Assembly: GCA_949987565.1 (NCBI GenBank)
Contig: OX465114.1
Coordinates: 5,236,832-5,300,831 of the forward strand
Reading direction: 5' to 3'
Length of the DNA: 64,000 bases
DNA from: Luidia sarsii
Lineage: Eukaryota; Echinodermata; Asteroidea; Paxillosida; Luidiidae
The notes under the pieces are model-generated. The model was not told where the DNA came from. It did not search any database and was given only the letters and a program-made list of their open reading frames with translations. The translations under genes and the position numbers were made by a program. Positions 43,848-64,000 of this stretch are shown here, in pieces (the first letter of the stretch is position 1; each line of letters starts with the position of its first letter).

Positions 43848-45690
43848 TTTGCAACCTATAACCAGTGCTTTACTTTTGTTTGACAGACCTATATAACCAG
43901 TGCTTTACTTTTGTGTGACAGACCTATATAACCAGTGCTTTACTTTTGTGTGACAGACCTATATAACCAGTGCTTTACTTTTGTGTGACAGACCTATATA
44001 ACCAGTGCTTTATTTTTGTGTGACAGACCTATATAACCAGTGCTTTGTTTTTGTGTGACAGACCTATAACTAGTGCTTTACCTCAGTGCGTGACAGACCT
44101 ATGACCAGTGCTTTACATTTGTGTAACAGACCTTTAACTATTTTTGTTTTTACTTTTGTGTGACAGACCTATAACTAGTTGTTTACCTTTGTGTGACAGA
44201 CCTATAACTAGTTGTTTACTTTTGTGTGACAGACCTATAACTAGTTGTTTACTTTTGTGTGACAGATCTATACCGGTAACTAGTACTTTACCTTTGTGTG
44301 ACAGACCTATAACCAGTGCTTTACCTTTGTGTGACAGACCTATAACTAGTTGTTTACCTTTGTGTGACAGACCTATAACTAGTTCTTTACTTTTGTGTGA
44401 CAGACCTATAACTAGTTGTTTACTTTTGTGTGACAGACCTATACCGGTAACTAGTACTTTACCTTTGTGTGACAGACCTATAACCAGTGTTTTACCTTTG
44501 TGTGACAGACCTATAACTAGTTGTTTACCTTTGTGTGACAGACCTATAACTAGTTCTTTACTTTTGTGTGACAGACCTATAACTAGTTGTTTACCTTTGT
44601 GTGACAGACCTATAACTAGTTGTTTACCTTTGTGTGACAGACCTATAACTAGTTCTTTACTTTTGTGTGACAGACCTATAACTAGTTGTTTACTTTTTGT
44701 GACAGACCTATAACCAGTGCTTTACCTTTGTGTGACAGACCTATAACTAGTTTTTTTTTTACATTTGTGTAACAGACCTTTAACTATTTTTTTTTTTACT
44801 TTTGTGTGACGGACCTATAACTAGTTTTTTTACTTTTGTGTGACAGACCTATAACTAGTTTTTTTTACTTTTGTGTGACAGACCTATACCGGTAACTAGA
44901 AACTTTACCTTTGTGTGACAGACCTATAACCAGTGCTTTACATTTGTGTAACAGACCTATAACCAGTGCTTTACATTTGTGTAACAGACCTTTAACTAGT
45001 TTGTTTTACTTTTGTGTGACAGACCTATAACTAGTTGTTTACTTTTGTGTGACAGACCTATACCGGTAACAAGTGCTGTACGTTTATGTGACAGACCTAT
45101 AACCAGTGCTTTACATTTGTGTAACAGACCTTTAACTATTTTTTTTTACTTTTGTGTGACAGACCTATAACTAGTTGTTTACTTTTGTGTGACAGACCTA
45201 TAACTAGTTGTTTACTTTTGTGTGACAGACCTATACCGGTAACTAGTGTTTTACCTTTGTGTGACAGACCTATAACCAGTGCTTTACCTTTGTGTGACAG
45301 ACCTATAACTAGTAAAGTAGTGGTTTACTTTTGTGTGACAGACTTATAACCAGTGCTTTACCTTTGTGTGACAGACCTATAAATAGTGGTATACTTTTGT
45401 GCGACAGACCTATCGCTATAGTGGTTTACTTTTGTGTGACTGACATATAGCTAGTGGTTACTTTTGTGTGACTGACATAGCTAGTGGTTACTTTTGTGTG
45501 ACTGACATAGCTAGTGGTTACTTTTGTGTGACTGACATACCTAGTGGTTACTTTTGTGTGACTGACATAGCTAGTGGTTACTTTTGTGTGACTGACATAG
45601 CTAGTGATTACTTTTGTGTGACAAACCAGATACACATACATGTATATACAGTGTAACCTGTGGTTTAGTTTTGTGTGACAGACATTATAT
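43848..45690 (+). repeat. 30-36-bp minisatellite downstream of the SLC22 gene
   Basis: Units centre on TTTGTGTGACAGACCTATA, 36 bp at the left (with TATATAACCAGTGC), about 33 bp in the middle (with ACTAGTTG) and 30 bp at the right (GCTAGTGGTTACTTTTG). It starts 80 bp after the stop codon. A 189-codon open frame at 44144-44713 results from the 33-bp period. Confidence 0.93.
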
Positions 45691-46007
45691 ATGTAACTAA
45701 TTTAGTAATTAGCTTAGGTTGCACATAATGATGCAATTAGATTTTAGCTCCCCTGAACTGTTTTAAGCCCGCTGTTATTTTAAGTTACCAAAATACTGAA
45801 AATGTATTAAAATGTGTTTAAAAATATTATAATAAGTTACTAAAACACTGCATACTATTGTCATCACGTTCTCGAAACTTAAAATAAAGGCAGTGGCTAT
45901 TGTTACGGCAGCCGTAACGCAGTTTCCATTTTCTATAGTTACTGCACTCCAACTGCGCAAGCGCAAGGACACATGCCAGATCGAACCACGAAGCTAGTGC
46001 TTCTGGC
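45690..46007. other. Intergenic spacer
   Basis: No gene, repeat or motif recognised. Confidence 0.4.
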
Positions 46008-46085
46008 CAGCGGCGTAGCCAGGATTTTTTTCATGGGGGGGGGGCGATGGAGGGAATGCAAAATTTCGTGGGGGGCGGACTGTAG

Positions 46086-46150
46086 TTTGGGCGGTTTTTC
46101 AAGGTTTTTCGATTTTTCAAGGTTTTTCGATTTTTCAAGGTTTTTCAGTT
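46086..46150 (+). repeat. 20-bp tandem repeat
   Basis: Three units of GGTTTTTCGATTTTTCAA type near the start of the second hAT-like copy. Confidence 0.75.
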
Positions 46151-46515
46151 TGCCTTGGAGACGGTTTTCGGTTTTGATTTTTGCAAAACCGTGAATGTTT
46201 AATCACCGTTGTTTTTGTTTTTTTCACTTGAGTTTAAAATTCAAAAAAATTAAGTCAATTGTCGACCAAATCTTCATATAAAAACGCCTTATGGGATTGT
46301 ACTCGTCCTCGTGATTTATGCTCGCTGCGAGACCACCGTCCAGTGTGTGTGTGTGTGCACTCAGTACGTCCGGAATGATTAGTAGACTTCCAACAGTCTT
46401 TACACACTTGTTTTCTAACAAATAATGTAATAGCAATGAAAGGGGTTGTTCATCGCGGTGGTGTAGACAAGTGGAAAGGGTGATCGAAGGCACGCGATGT
46501 GTCGTTGCTGGTGGC

Positions 46516-46549
46516 GACGTTTCAGTTGCTAACTGCTAACCTTCATCAG
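46516..46549 (-). ncRNA. Hammerhead-like motif, family C
   Basis: On the minus strand: CTGATGA (canonical core), a poorly paired stem II ending AACT, GAAAC, GTC, then GCCACC. Stem I pairing is not seen beyond one base pair. Confidence 0.4.
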
Positions 46550-47239
46550 GGAACTGAAGAATGTGCGTTGTCCGTTTATGTCCGCTTCGCCGGTTACTGC
46601 GTACCGGTTTGCGGACGACGTAGTAGATATCGTGCGGGTTGGCGCGCGGTTCTGGCGTCCACTAGCGGCCCTGTCCGTGGTGGGTCGGCGGTCGTGGCGT
46701 CTGATGGTGGGGAGCCAGAAATCGGGGATGACAATGCCGCTATCCCGGTTGATGTTGTTTCGACGAAGTCGGACGTGATGTTTATTGCATGTGCAGGCAT
46801 AGTTTAATTATTGAGCTCCGTAGGATAACAAGTTACCAACGATGTTTCGCGTTTCGCGGTCAACCGAAGTACGCGCTCCGACCAGTCCAACAAATCAATG
46901 CCGAACATGTATATTTGTCTAACGGATATAAACTTAAGATCACTCGACTACTTGTAAAGGTTTTCAAAAACCTGGGCTTGTGAAAACATGTTAAATGTAG
47001 ACTTCTTGTCTTGTATATAGGGCGGTTTAAGAGGCGTTATAGCGCGACGAAGCCGCGCGTTATGAAACCTTGGACAAAATGGACGCGCAGTGCACCCGAC
47101 GACAGACAATTTTCAACAATTCATTTTATTTAAGAAATATTGTTTTTTTGTTTTTCCGTTCCTCAAAAAAATGTTTTCTAGAATTCCAGAAAAATTTAGG
47201 ATTTGTCTGATATTTTTGGAGATTTCGGAAGTTGAAAAT

Positions 47240-48275
47240 TGCATACTTTGCAAAATCGCCCCGTCCTACGCGCCCATTTTTTGATTCAGTGAGAATCACA
47301 GATTTCAATAATGGTACTTGTATTACTCCGTTTGAGGAAAAAGGAGAAATTTTCCCTCAAATCAGTGACGTTTTGACAGGTCCGCGAGCACCTCCACGTG
47401 TATACGTGCGCAGTAATACCGTTTCATTTTGGAATCCAAGATGGCCGCCTTTTGGCTCGTCGCACGGGAGAGAATGTTCTCGATCAAATGAGGGGAAATT
47501 TCTCCTTTCCCCCCAAACGTGAGTAATACAAATGACCATTATTGAGATCTGTGATTCTCACTGAATCAAAAAATAACCGCGTAGGACGGTGAAACGGGTG
47601 TTTTCGGCGGTAAATCTGGGGGTTTCGGTCGGGTAGTTTTTCGGTCGAAATGTTTTGGCTGTTTGTACGCACCAGCTAGTCCAAGTAACTTGGACCCTTA
47701 CAATCGCCATTTTTTTTGGAGGGGTCGGGTGATAGTAGGTTCCACGGAATCCTGCTAGGAAACCCGGTAAGTAACTGTGTGTTCGACTCCATGACTACCC
47801 CCGACCCAAACCCCCAGATTTTACCCCCAAAACACCTGTGAAACCGTCCCACGCACCCATCTTTGGATTAAGTGAGAATAACTGGTACTGTTCATTATTT
47901 TGTTTTACTCACGTTTGGGGGAAAAGGAGAAATTTTCGTGTGATTCTCACTTAATCCAAAGATGGGTGCGTGGGACGGTTTCACGTGTGTTTTCGGGGTA
48001 AAATCTGGGGGTTTTGGTCGGGGGTATTCATGGAGTCGAACACATAGTAATTACTGGTTTCTCAGCAGGATTCCTTGGACCCTACTCTCGCCAGACCCCT
48101 CAAAATTTTTGAAAATGACGATTGTAAGGGTCCAAGTTACTCGGACTACGCACCAGCAGGGTTTGGACTCGGTTCAACTTGGACCCTACAGTCACCCGAA
48201 CCTCAAAATTTCAAAATTCGATAAAAAAGGGTGACTTGTCACTGTCGGGTCCATGTTACTCGGACTACAAATTAC
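47240..48275. repeat. Nested palindromes of the TCCGAGTAAC family
   Basis: Two inverted pairs flank GTGAGAATCAC-like blocks (47262 with 47600; 47840 with 47990), plus single TCCAAGTAACTTGGACCC ends near 47675 and 48120-48270. The same blocks occur at 15120-15210. Confidence 0.6.
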
Positions 48276-48639
48276 CTTCAAATTGAAGCCATATTCCTCT
48301 TAATTCTTTCCATACCACTTTCAAAATTAATGACTAAGGAATAATTAATCAAATTAAGCGGAAACAACATTCAGAGATATGGAACTATAACTTAGAAACG
48401 ATAAAAGTACATTCAAACCGGTACCGATCGAAAGCTAATTGCATCGTGCATCCAGATAATGGCCGAGGTTGGAAAGTGTAGCGCATTTTATTATGACCGT
48501 TTTTCCTTCGTAACGTTAGAGAGCTTGTCGGGTCTAGGTCTGGTTTCCATCTCTAGGTGAAGCCATAGCGACACGGAAGGATCAGTGGGGCCGAAATCAG
48601 ACTACGCACAGCATTGCAACAAGACATACCGTAACACGT

Positions 48640-48790
48640 CCTTGCACACACTGTGTATGTACACGTACATGTACACTGCATGTATCGTACATGTACATGT
48701 ACACGTACATGTACATTACATTGCACAGTACGTGTACATGTACATGTACAGCGGCCGCATGGCTGCATACACGTACATGTACGTATAAGC
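48640..48790. repeat. GTACATGTAC palindrome cluster
   Basis: Repeated GTACATGTAC and CACGTACATG units, part of the hAT-like sequence (compare 38510-38560). Confidence 0.8.
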
Positions 48791-48865
48791 TGCGCTACTC
48801 AAGCCTCTCTGCATGCTCATATCAGCGCTCAGCAGCTACTAAGTTATTACCCGGCCGTGACGTCG

Positions 48866-50340
48866 GTACACTGACTTTGGAAGCGCGTTGTTAGCTGGCG
48901 ACGCTGCCGTCCGGCCGTCGTGCTTGATCTTGATTTGTAGCATTTGCATGATACATTCGTCATTATTTGTTGTCACTGTTTGATTAAAGAAAATTACAAC
49001 GTTGATTTATAGGTAGACCTATATAATAGTTTTATCATTTGTATAGTGCTCTTTTAAACCTCGATCCCTAAAATCGAATGACTTCTCGTATTTTCTGCCG
49101 TCACATGCACGCACGCGAAGTCGACATCGTAGTACAGTGCATCGCTGACGACTTTGTTAGGGACCCGTTTTTTTGCCGATCTCAACGTGATTATACATAA
49201 TTGTAAAATACACCCTTTTCCATTCCGCAAGCCCATACGAGATAATGATCTCATATAATTAGATCGAACATGATCGGAAAATACATGTTCATAATTTTTA
49301 AACGCATTAGTTTTGAAGACCTTCGAGCATGCCTATAATTACATGTAGGGCCTATGTTGATTCTTTTTGGCCGACCCGTTTCCCTTTAAATAAATAACCA
49401 CATGCTATTATTTGGATCGTTCCCTCGTGATATCTGGCGTTCACGTTTGACTTTGACTGATTCAACTTATAAATACATTCGCGCGTTGTTTGCTTACCGG
49501 CATTTCGTCAGTTTCCGCCTTAATCTCATTTCTTTGTGACCTCAAAATTTTGTTAAATGTAGTTCCTTGTGTGAATGTGTACCGCAATTCCCATGACAGA
49601 AGTACCTCTGTATTAATGGTTAGCTTGTGTCTATTCGATAAGCAATCTGCTCTATTGATCATTCACCAGATGTCAATGGGACCGCTCGATACCAGACCAA
49701 AGTTTGTCCTCACAATGGTCACTATCACTCACGAAGGTCTATATTTATGCTATACAAATGAATTTGCTTTACAAATATAGACCGTCCAAAATACATTCAC
49801 CATAATGAAACGGTATTTTGTTAAGTTCGTTTTTTCAGAAATCACAGCAACATTTTAATAGTATTTTTTTACATACATTAATACTCTACAAGAAGACGTA
49901 GGCTAAGGATTTTACACATGTTGATCGGAATCGTATATAATAATTGAAATAATACAAAAATGTTGCAAGCTGCTTACTGACTAAAATGACCAAAATGCAA
50001 ATACATGTATAAACAAATCGGAGGGCCCGAAGTTTCGATCCTAGCAGGACCTTTTTCAAAGGCAGATTCTTTAAGGCCCTCCGAATTTTTTAAAATATTT
50101 TTATTGGAAATTTATGTTTAATTTTGTACATAAAAAAGTTCGTGGATATTTAACTTGTGACCAGCCTTTATCATTGGAAGGTACAAAGATTGCTTGCTAA
50201 ATATGGCACAATATAGATAGGTGATGGGGTGTACAAGTGATCTTGAATCGTATTGGCGACCAATACTTGGAGCTGTGCTGTGAATCCATGCAGAAGGGAC
50301 TTTGTGAATGGTTCCATTACACGGGCTGTATAGCAGCATC
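48866..50340. other. Intergenic upstream of the P450 gene
   Basis: It contains a family B remnant at 49965-50092 (tail TGCAAGCTGCTTACTGACTA, then the terminus). No promoter motif is convincing; no gene seen. Confidence 0.5.
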
Positions 50341-53203
50341 ATGGATACCATTCTAGCACTCCTACCGCCCTTCCTCCATACCAAACACATCATTACCGCG
50401 GTTATAGCAATCGTTATCATCTTCCTCATTTATGTCTTGAAGCCTAAGAACCTTCCTCCAGGCCCCATGGGATGGCCTCTATTGGGCTACCTCCCGGGCC
50501 TTTTCCCTGACCCACTCGTCTCCTTTTGCAAGCTTGCTGACAAGTATGGTCCGATACTCAGCATCCGTATGGGTCCACAACTGGTGGTAATGCTGAGTGA
50601 CTATGAGACGCTCCGACAGGCTTATGTCAGCATGGCGGACGACTTCTCCGATAACATGATCATGTCTTGGGTGTTGGAGAGTAAACGGGACGTAGGTAAG
50701 TAAGATGGCAAACTAGAAAAGCCCTCGGAGAGCGCAGACTTCCGCCAGGCACCATTTACCGTAATTAACGAAAATTTCAAAGTGATCCAGAATCCAAGAT
50801 TTGATCTGGATTATCACCAAAAATTAAGCACTTTGAGCTATTGAGAATACTCACATGCTGTAATAATTTCAGGACGAAACATTCATGCCTTTTTAAAGTT
50901 ATTTTGCAAACAGACAGACAGACCAAAAAAGTGGCACAAACATAACCTTGGCGGAGGTAATAAAATACAGTGTACACTAGTCACTTTAACATTAACACAG
51001 GAAACTCTTTAAAAGAACCTCCTTTTCAAAACTTGTGTCAATTTCAGATGTTTAGTGTATACATGTACGTGTAATATGAAATAAATTTGGAAGTCCAATC
51101 CAAGAAGAAATATCAACAGTTTGGGCTTATAGGCCCCTAACCATGAAAAGACAACGGGCATATTAACGTAGGGGTGGGAAAAGATCAATTTTGTCTTCCT
51201 CAGCCTAGCAACGTATTAAATGTCGAGGAAATCGTCTACATGCAAAGCGTTATTTTCTCTGCGTTTTTTATTAGATTTGTTGAAGAGTAAATTGCTTTCT
51301 CTTCTCGGTGTAGGCAGCCTGTTTTGGGAAAATGGGGAGAAATGGCGACAGCGAAGACGCTTCTCCCTGAAGACACTGCGGGGATTCGGTGTGGGAAAGC
51401 GAAGCCTGGAGGGTCGTATTAACGAAGAAGGGCGCTACTTCTGCCAGGAATTGGAAAGTCGTAACGGCAACCCTGTGGTTCTGAACAGGCTTTTATTCCA
51501 AGCCTCCTCCAACATTATGTGCACAATCAACATTGGGACACGCTATGACTACCACGACAAAAACTTCGAAGAGCAGCTGGACATCATGAGAGAGGTGATT
51601 GAAGGCGTCAGGCTTCTAGAACCAGCCAATATCATCCCACCACTTTGGCACTCACGATGGTATAAACGAAGGAGGGGAATGTTTAAAAAACACGAGGATT
51701 TCATCCGAGAACATCTTGAGTATCACAAAGCCTCACTGGATCGGAACAACCTTCGGGATATGATGGACGCTTACCTGGTCGAGATGGAGAGGAGACAAGA
51801 GACCAATGACCCTATACAACATACAGAAGAAGGAATCATTCACAGTGTGTCCGATCTGTTTGGGGCCGGGACCGGCACACTTTCCAACACCACACTGTGG
51901 ATTATCATTTTCTTGCTACGATATCCGGAAATCCAGAAAAAGGTAATCATTTTGGAAAGTAAACAGTGCATTAAACAGGGCACCATTTCTTCCTGTCCCA
52001 TCTTCCCATCACTGATACTCTATGGGAAATTATCGTTAACTGGCAAAGCCAGTACATAGCAGTAAAAGGTCAGTGTCATGCAAGGAGTTCAGCGTTTCTG
52101 CTTCTGGGACTACCTCTAGTCATACCACGGCCTACATGGAGTCATTGACTGTTGAAAAATGATTGTCAACCATAATAAGTCTGCATGAAGGAAAAAAGGA
52201 AAAAAAATGTTGCAAACTGCTCACTGACTACAAAATAATGACCTGCAATACATAAATCTCAAAAGTTAGAGGGCTTGACGTTCCAATCCTTGCTGGACCT
52301 TTCTCAAAGGCCTACTGTTAGGATCGAAACGTCAGGCCCTCTAACTTTGGATAATTAGTATGCGATATCGACACCAATATTTAATGAGTAAAGCATAATA
52401 CATAATCATGCTTAAGACAGATCGAGGTCGTTAGCTGGCAGACTCTTGTTCCATGCACTAGATCCAAGACGAGGTAGACCGGGTCTTGGGAGCGGATGGC
52501 ATCCCTTCGATCACTCACAAGGAAGACATGCCGTACACCTGCGCGTTCCTCCTGGAGCTACAGCGAATGCGCCCCCTAGCGGCTATAATTTTTAGACACC
52601 TCCGCAAATCCGGAGTCAAACTGTGTGGCTATAACATACCTAAAGGTACGTCAGAAATATTAAGAAAAAAAAGGAATCGATCACGTCATCCATTTAAGTT
52701 ATTAAAGTTATCCATTTTATGTTGTCGGTTATTCTTGTCTTAATTTGATGGGATTTTCTTTCTCTTGTAGATACGCCAGTGTTTGGCAATGTGTTCTACA
52801 TTCAAAACAACCCCAAAATATTTGATAATCCAACCGAGTGTCGACCAGAGCGGTACTTATCCCCTGATGGCAAAAGCCTGGCACCTAGGAAAGACTGGAT
52901 TCCATTTGGTCTCGGTGGGTATTTAACACTTAACCACTCTGCTATGTGCACAATATCCAACTTTATTTGAATACCAGGCTAGTTACCTCATCTAAACGAT
53001 CACATTGCCTTCCCTTGTCAGGTCGTCGAATGTGTCTTGGCGAGGCATTAACCAAAATGGAGTTGTTCATCTTCACGACAACTGTCTTGCAGCGATTCAC
53101 CTTCAAGATACCTGCTGGTGAACCACCACCTCCACTTGATTTACCCACTGGAGGTCTGGTCATGTATGCTCCGACCTTCAAAGTTTGTGCCATTAAACGA
53201 TAA
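50341..53203 (+). CDS. Cytochrome P450, CYP2 clan (CYP2U-like), complete, 5 exons
   Basis: This is a microsomal heme-thiolate mono-oxygenase. Exons are 50341-50695, 51314-51942, 52462-52645, 52771-52914 and 53022-53203; the sum is 1494 nt, or 497 aa, the normal length. The N-terminus has a hydrophobic ER anchor (about 19-34) followed by the proline hinge NLPPGPMGWP. WRQRRRFSLKTLRGFG is the CYP2 C-helix motif that contacts the heme propionates. The K-helix ExxR is ELQR at about 360-363. The heme loop PFGLGRRMCLGE supplies the axial cysteine at about C442. The I-helix reads AGTGT at about 303-307, where families usually have AGx(D/E)T, so the acidic residue is missing. I chose the ATG at 50341 (A at -3, G at +4) over an in-frame ATG at 50308 with a poor context. 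Intron 2 carries a short fold-back (52256-52345). Similarity is closest to CYP2U1-like proteins from memory; the subfamily is not certain. Confidence 0.93.
52200..52350. mobile_element. Family B fold-back in the P450 gene
   Basis: Inverted ends GAGGGCTTGACGTTCC and GAAACGTCAGGCCCTC meet near 52310, preceded by an inverted tail (TTGCAAACTGCTCACTGACT). It lies in intron 2. Confidence 0.6.
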
Positions 53204-54744
53204 TTGGAAAGAAACCAAATACCAGATAAGAAAATGTTTCAAAAAGAAAATCCTGGACAATACAATTATATTCAATTGTATTTTCATTCAGCTTCTTCCT
53301 TTAAAAACAATTAAAGAGAAATAAGAGATGCAGATGATATATATGTAAAGCTGAAAATTTATTTCGTTTGGTTTTCATGTTTCACAATGATACTGATTCC
53401 CCTGTAAATAATCCTTGCAAGAGATTGACTGGAATATGTCCTTCATAGTGTATTGCAAGTAGATTGTAAGTAGATGCTGCTTTGAAATGAAAACATTCAA
53501 ACTAACAGATATCCTCATCTTATTTTACTCATGTTTTGTTGAGGAATGTGTCAATGTACATCCAATGATTTGAAAGAGTGGTTAGAATGCACATAATACA
53601 TACTCATAACATGATTTTTTTTTATGCTTAAGAACATCTAAGAAGTAGTCTCAAGAAAAGTTGAAATATCTATAAAATACTCCATCCAGATCGATTTACT
53701 TTATATCTCATATTTCTTATAAACCTTGTGTTTTTGTCGAGTGAATACCAATAAATTCAAGTCTAATAAAAGTTACCAAAAAGATAAACATCATCATACA
53801 ATATGATATGATACCAACTTTGAAATGTTATTACAAAATGTTCCCAATGTCCTGGTAATTGGTAAAAGGAATCAATATAGATTTAATATTCCCATAAATT
53901 ACATCAAGGTATGACATTGTAGGTTTCATAGACAATGTGATATTAGTTTGTGAACCTGTATAAAATTGGAAATCATACATGTGCAATGTATACCCACTAT
54001 GTGAAAACTCACATTTAGGATTATCAATGTGCATGTATAAACGTTCAAATTGGTCTTCCAATTCAGTTTCTGTATGAGTAAACTATCAATTTATCATGGC
54101 TTATTAGTCCCACTTATCTTTTCAGGAGCATTATGAATAATGTGTCATGTTACATTCATTCTGAATTTCGAAACAATTTTGAATTCTTTTTTAATTTCTA
54201 TTTTTATAATTGTTGTTGTATCACACAAGTACAGCCTATTCCTTGACTGGTTGCATGTAAAGCAGTTACAGTTTCCCCTCCTCGTGCTCAGTTGAATGAA
54301 AGGCCAGTGCTTTGCTCAATCACTTGGTTTGAAAAGGAAAGGCAAGAACAACTGGGGCAGTTTGGCAAGGATTAACAACCCCTACTCCCATTTCTAGTAC
54401 AAATGTTTTAAAAACTTGATCATTATGATTTGTGTCGCAGAGAATGCAATTGCAATGAGGGGTTACCATTTCAGGGCATGTATTTAGAACTAAATTCTCA
54501 GTCAATTGACCAAAACAATGAATATACAGTCAAAAACATCACTTAATTACATTTTTACCAACGTAAATCACAATATATCTCAGGATGATTGTGCATACAT
54601 TATTCGTATGACAAAGGCCCTACAACCTCATGGAAGTAGCAATCAAATGAGTTACAGTTAATGGTACAGAGTTGTAAGAATCCCTCAGCATTCCAATAGT
54701 TTGAAAATTAAGTTCTGCCTCTATAGCCATGTTGACTGCACCAT
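53204..54744. other. Intergenic between P450 and ATM 3' ends
   Basis: AT-rich, with both 3' UTRs expected here. AATAAA-like signals occur near 53750. I recognise no further gene or repeat. Confidence 0.5.
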
Positions 54745-63708
<8,964 letters not shown>

Positions 63709-64000
63709 CTAGCAAGGAATGCAGTCACAAGGCAAGCAGAATCCATCAAAACAAAGTAACAACTATAAACTAATTCAAAGAAAGTGAAAAAAGAAAGTTT
63801 TGATAAGTTGAAATCTTACCATTCAGTGTTTTTATTTAAGATCAATTGATTCAATGATTCTATTTATCAGTTGCGTTTTGTTTGGAGATGTTTGGTGTCT
63901 TTGGTTATCCCGAGAACCAATGATGTTTTTGTTACTGATTTGTTATAAAAATGCTTTTATTTGGCAAGTTTTTGTGTCAATATCTAATTTAACTCAAACA
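63709..64000 (-). other. ATM intron, right edge
   Basis: This is intron sequence upstream of the first visible ATM exon. I see no exon, RNA gene or repeat in it. Confidence 0.7.

Larger units (their letters stand above)
46008..48865. mobile_element. Rearranged hAT-type copy with nested fold-backs
   Basis: It starts CAGCGGCGTAGCCAGG and follows the inverse of the element at 38316-39752 in blocks (46060-46400, 48290-48860). The far terminus is missing. Palindromes at 47262-47600 and 47840-47990 and TCCGAGTAAC-type ends are nested within. Confidence 0.65.

Noticed and set aside
44144..44713. 189-codon frame with LLCDRPITSC repeats
   Set aside because: The 33-bp minisatellite keeps one frame open; no start context or homology.
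49490..49780. 96-codon frame between the repeats and the P450 gene
   Set aside because: No family resemblance and no splice partner seen.

Overview
The window is animal nuclear DNA: multi-exon genes with GT-AG introns, a single-locus spread of unrelated housekeeping and detoxification genes, and introns packed with transposon debris. A metazoan isopenicillin-N-epimerase-like enzyme, CYP2-type P450, SLC22 transporter, Penelope-like retroelement, abundant fold-back MITEs and many TACATGTA palindromes suggest a marine invertebrate, most likely a deuterostome such as an echinoderm. The taxon is inference; nothing in the window proves it.

Five genes can be read exon by exon. (1) NDC80/HEC1, minus strand, 3495-14241: 16 coding exons, 634 aa, complete. 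(2) A class-V PLP-dependent enzyme resembling isopenicillin N epimerase or cysteine desulfhydrase, plus strand, 17478-30214: 13 exons (12 introns), 434 aa, complete, head-to-head with NDC80. (3) An SLC22-type organic ion transporter, plus strand, 32200-43768: 10 exons, 576 aa, complete. (4) A CYP2-clan cytochrome P450, plus strand, 50341-53203: 5 exons, 497 aa, complete, with an unusual I-helix. (5) The last 13 coding exons of ATM, minus strand, 54745-63708: 702 residues covering the end of FAT, the kinase domain and FATC; the gene runs off the right edge. P450 and ATM are tail-to-tail. In every gene the exon lengths and splice phases sum to one open frame. The genes do not look like a pathway.

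The rest is mostly mobile DNA. A Penelope-like element with reverse transcriptase and GIY-YIG domains lies at 40257-42400, with fragments elsewhere. A PIF/Harbinger-type element carries a Myb/SANT-like domain (2363-3199), and a relative is nested in a fold-back (21351-22387). A hAT element with an 8-bp target duplication sits at 38316-39752. Fold-back elements at 7167-8488 and 42411-43236 carry a THAP zinc-finger exon in their inverted arms. There is also a MULE-like element, a tRNA-like repeat family and several minisatellites (13, 17, 18/19 and 30-36 bp).

The most interesting signal is a set of hammerhead-ribozyme-like motifs in at least three dispersed families. One family is short retrozyme-like units with 11-13 bp target duplications. 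One of its insertions (14514-14592) begins, within 1 nt, at the predicted self-cleavage site. Another family, attached to the Penelope element, has a core in which the C3-G8 pair appears replaced by U3-A8. Hammerheads in Penelope elements and retrozymes are known; the compensatory core and the insertion junction are the parts worth testing.
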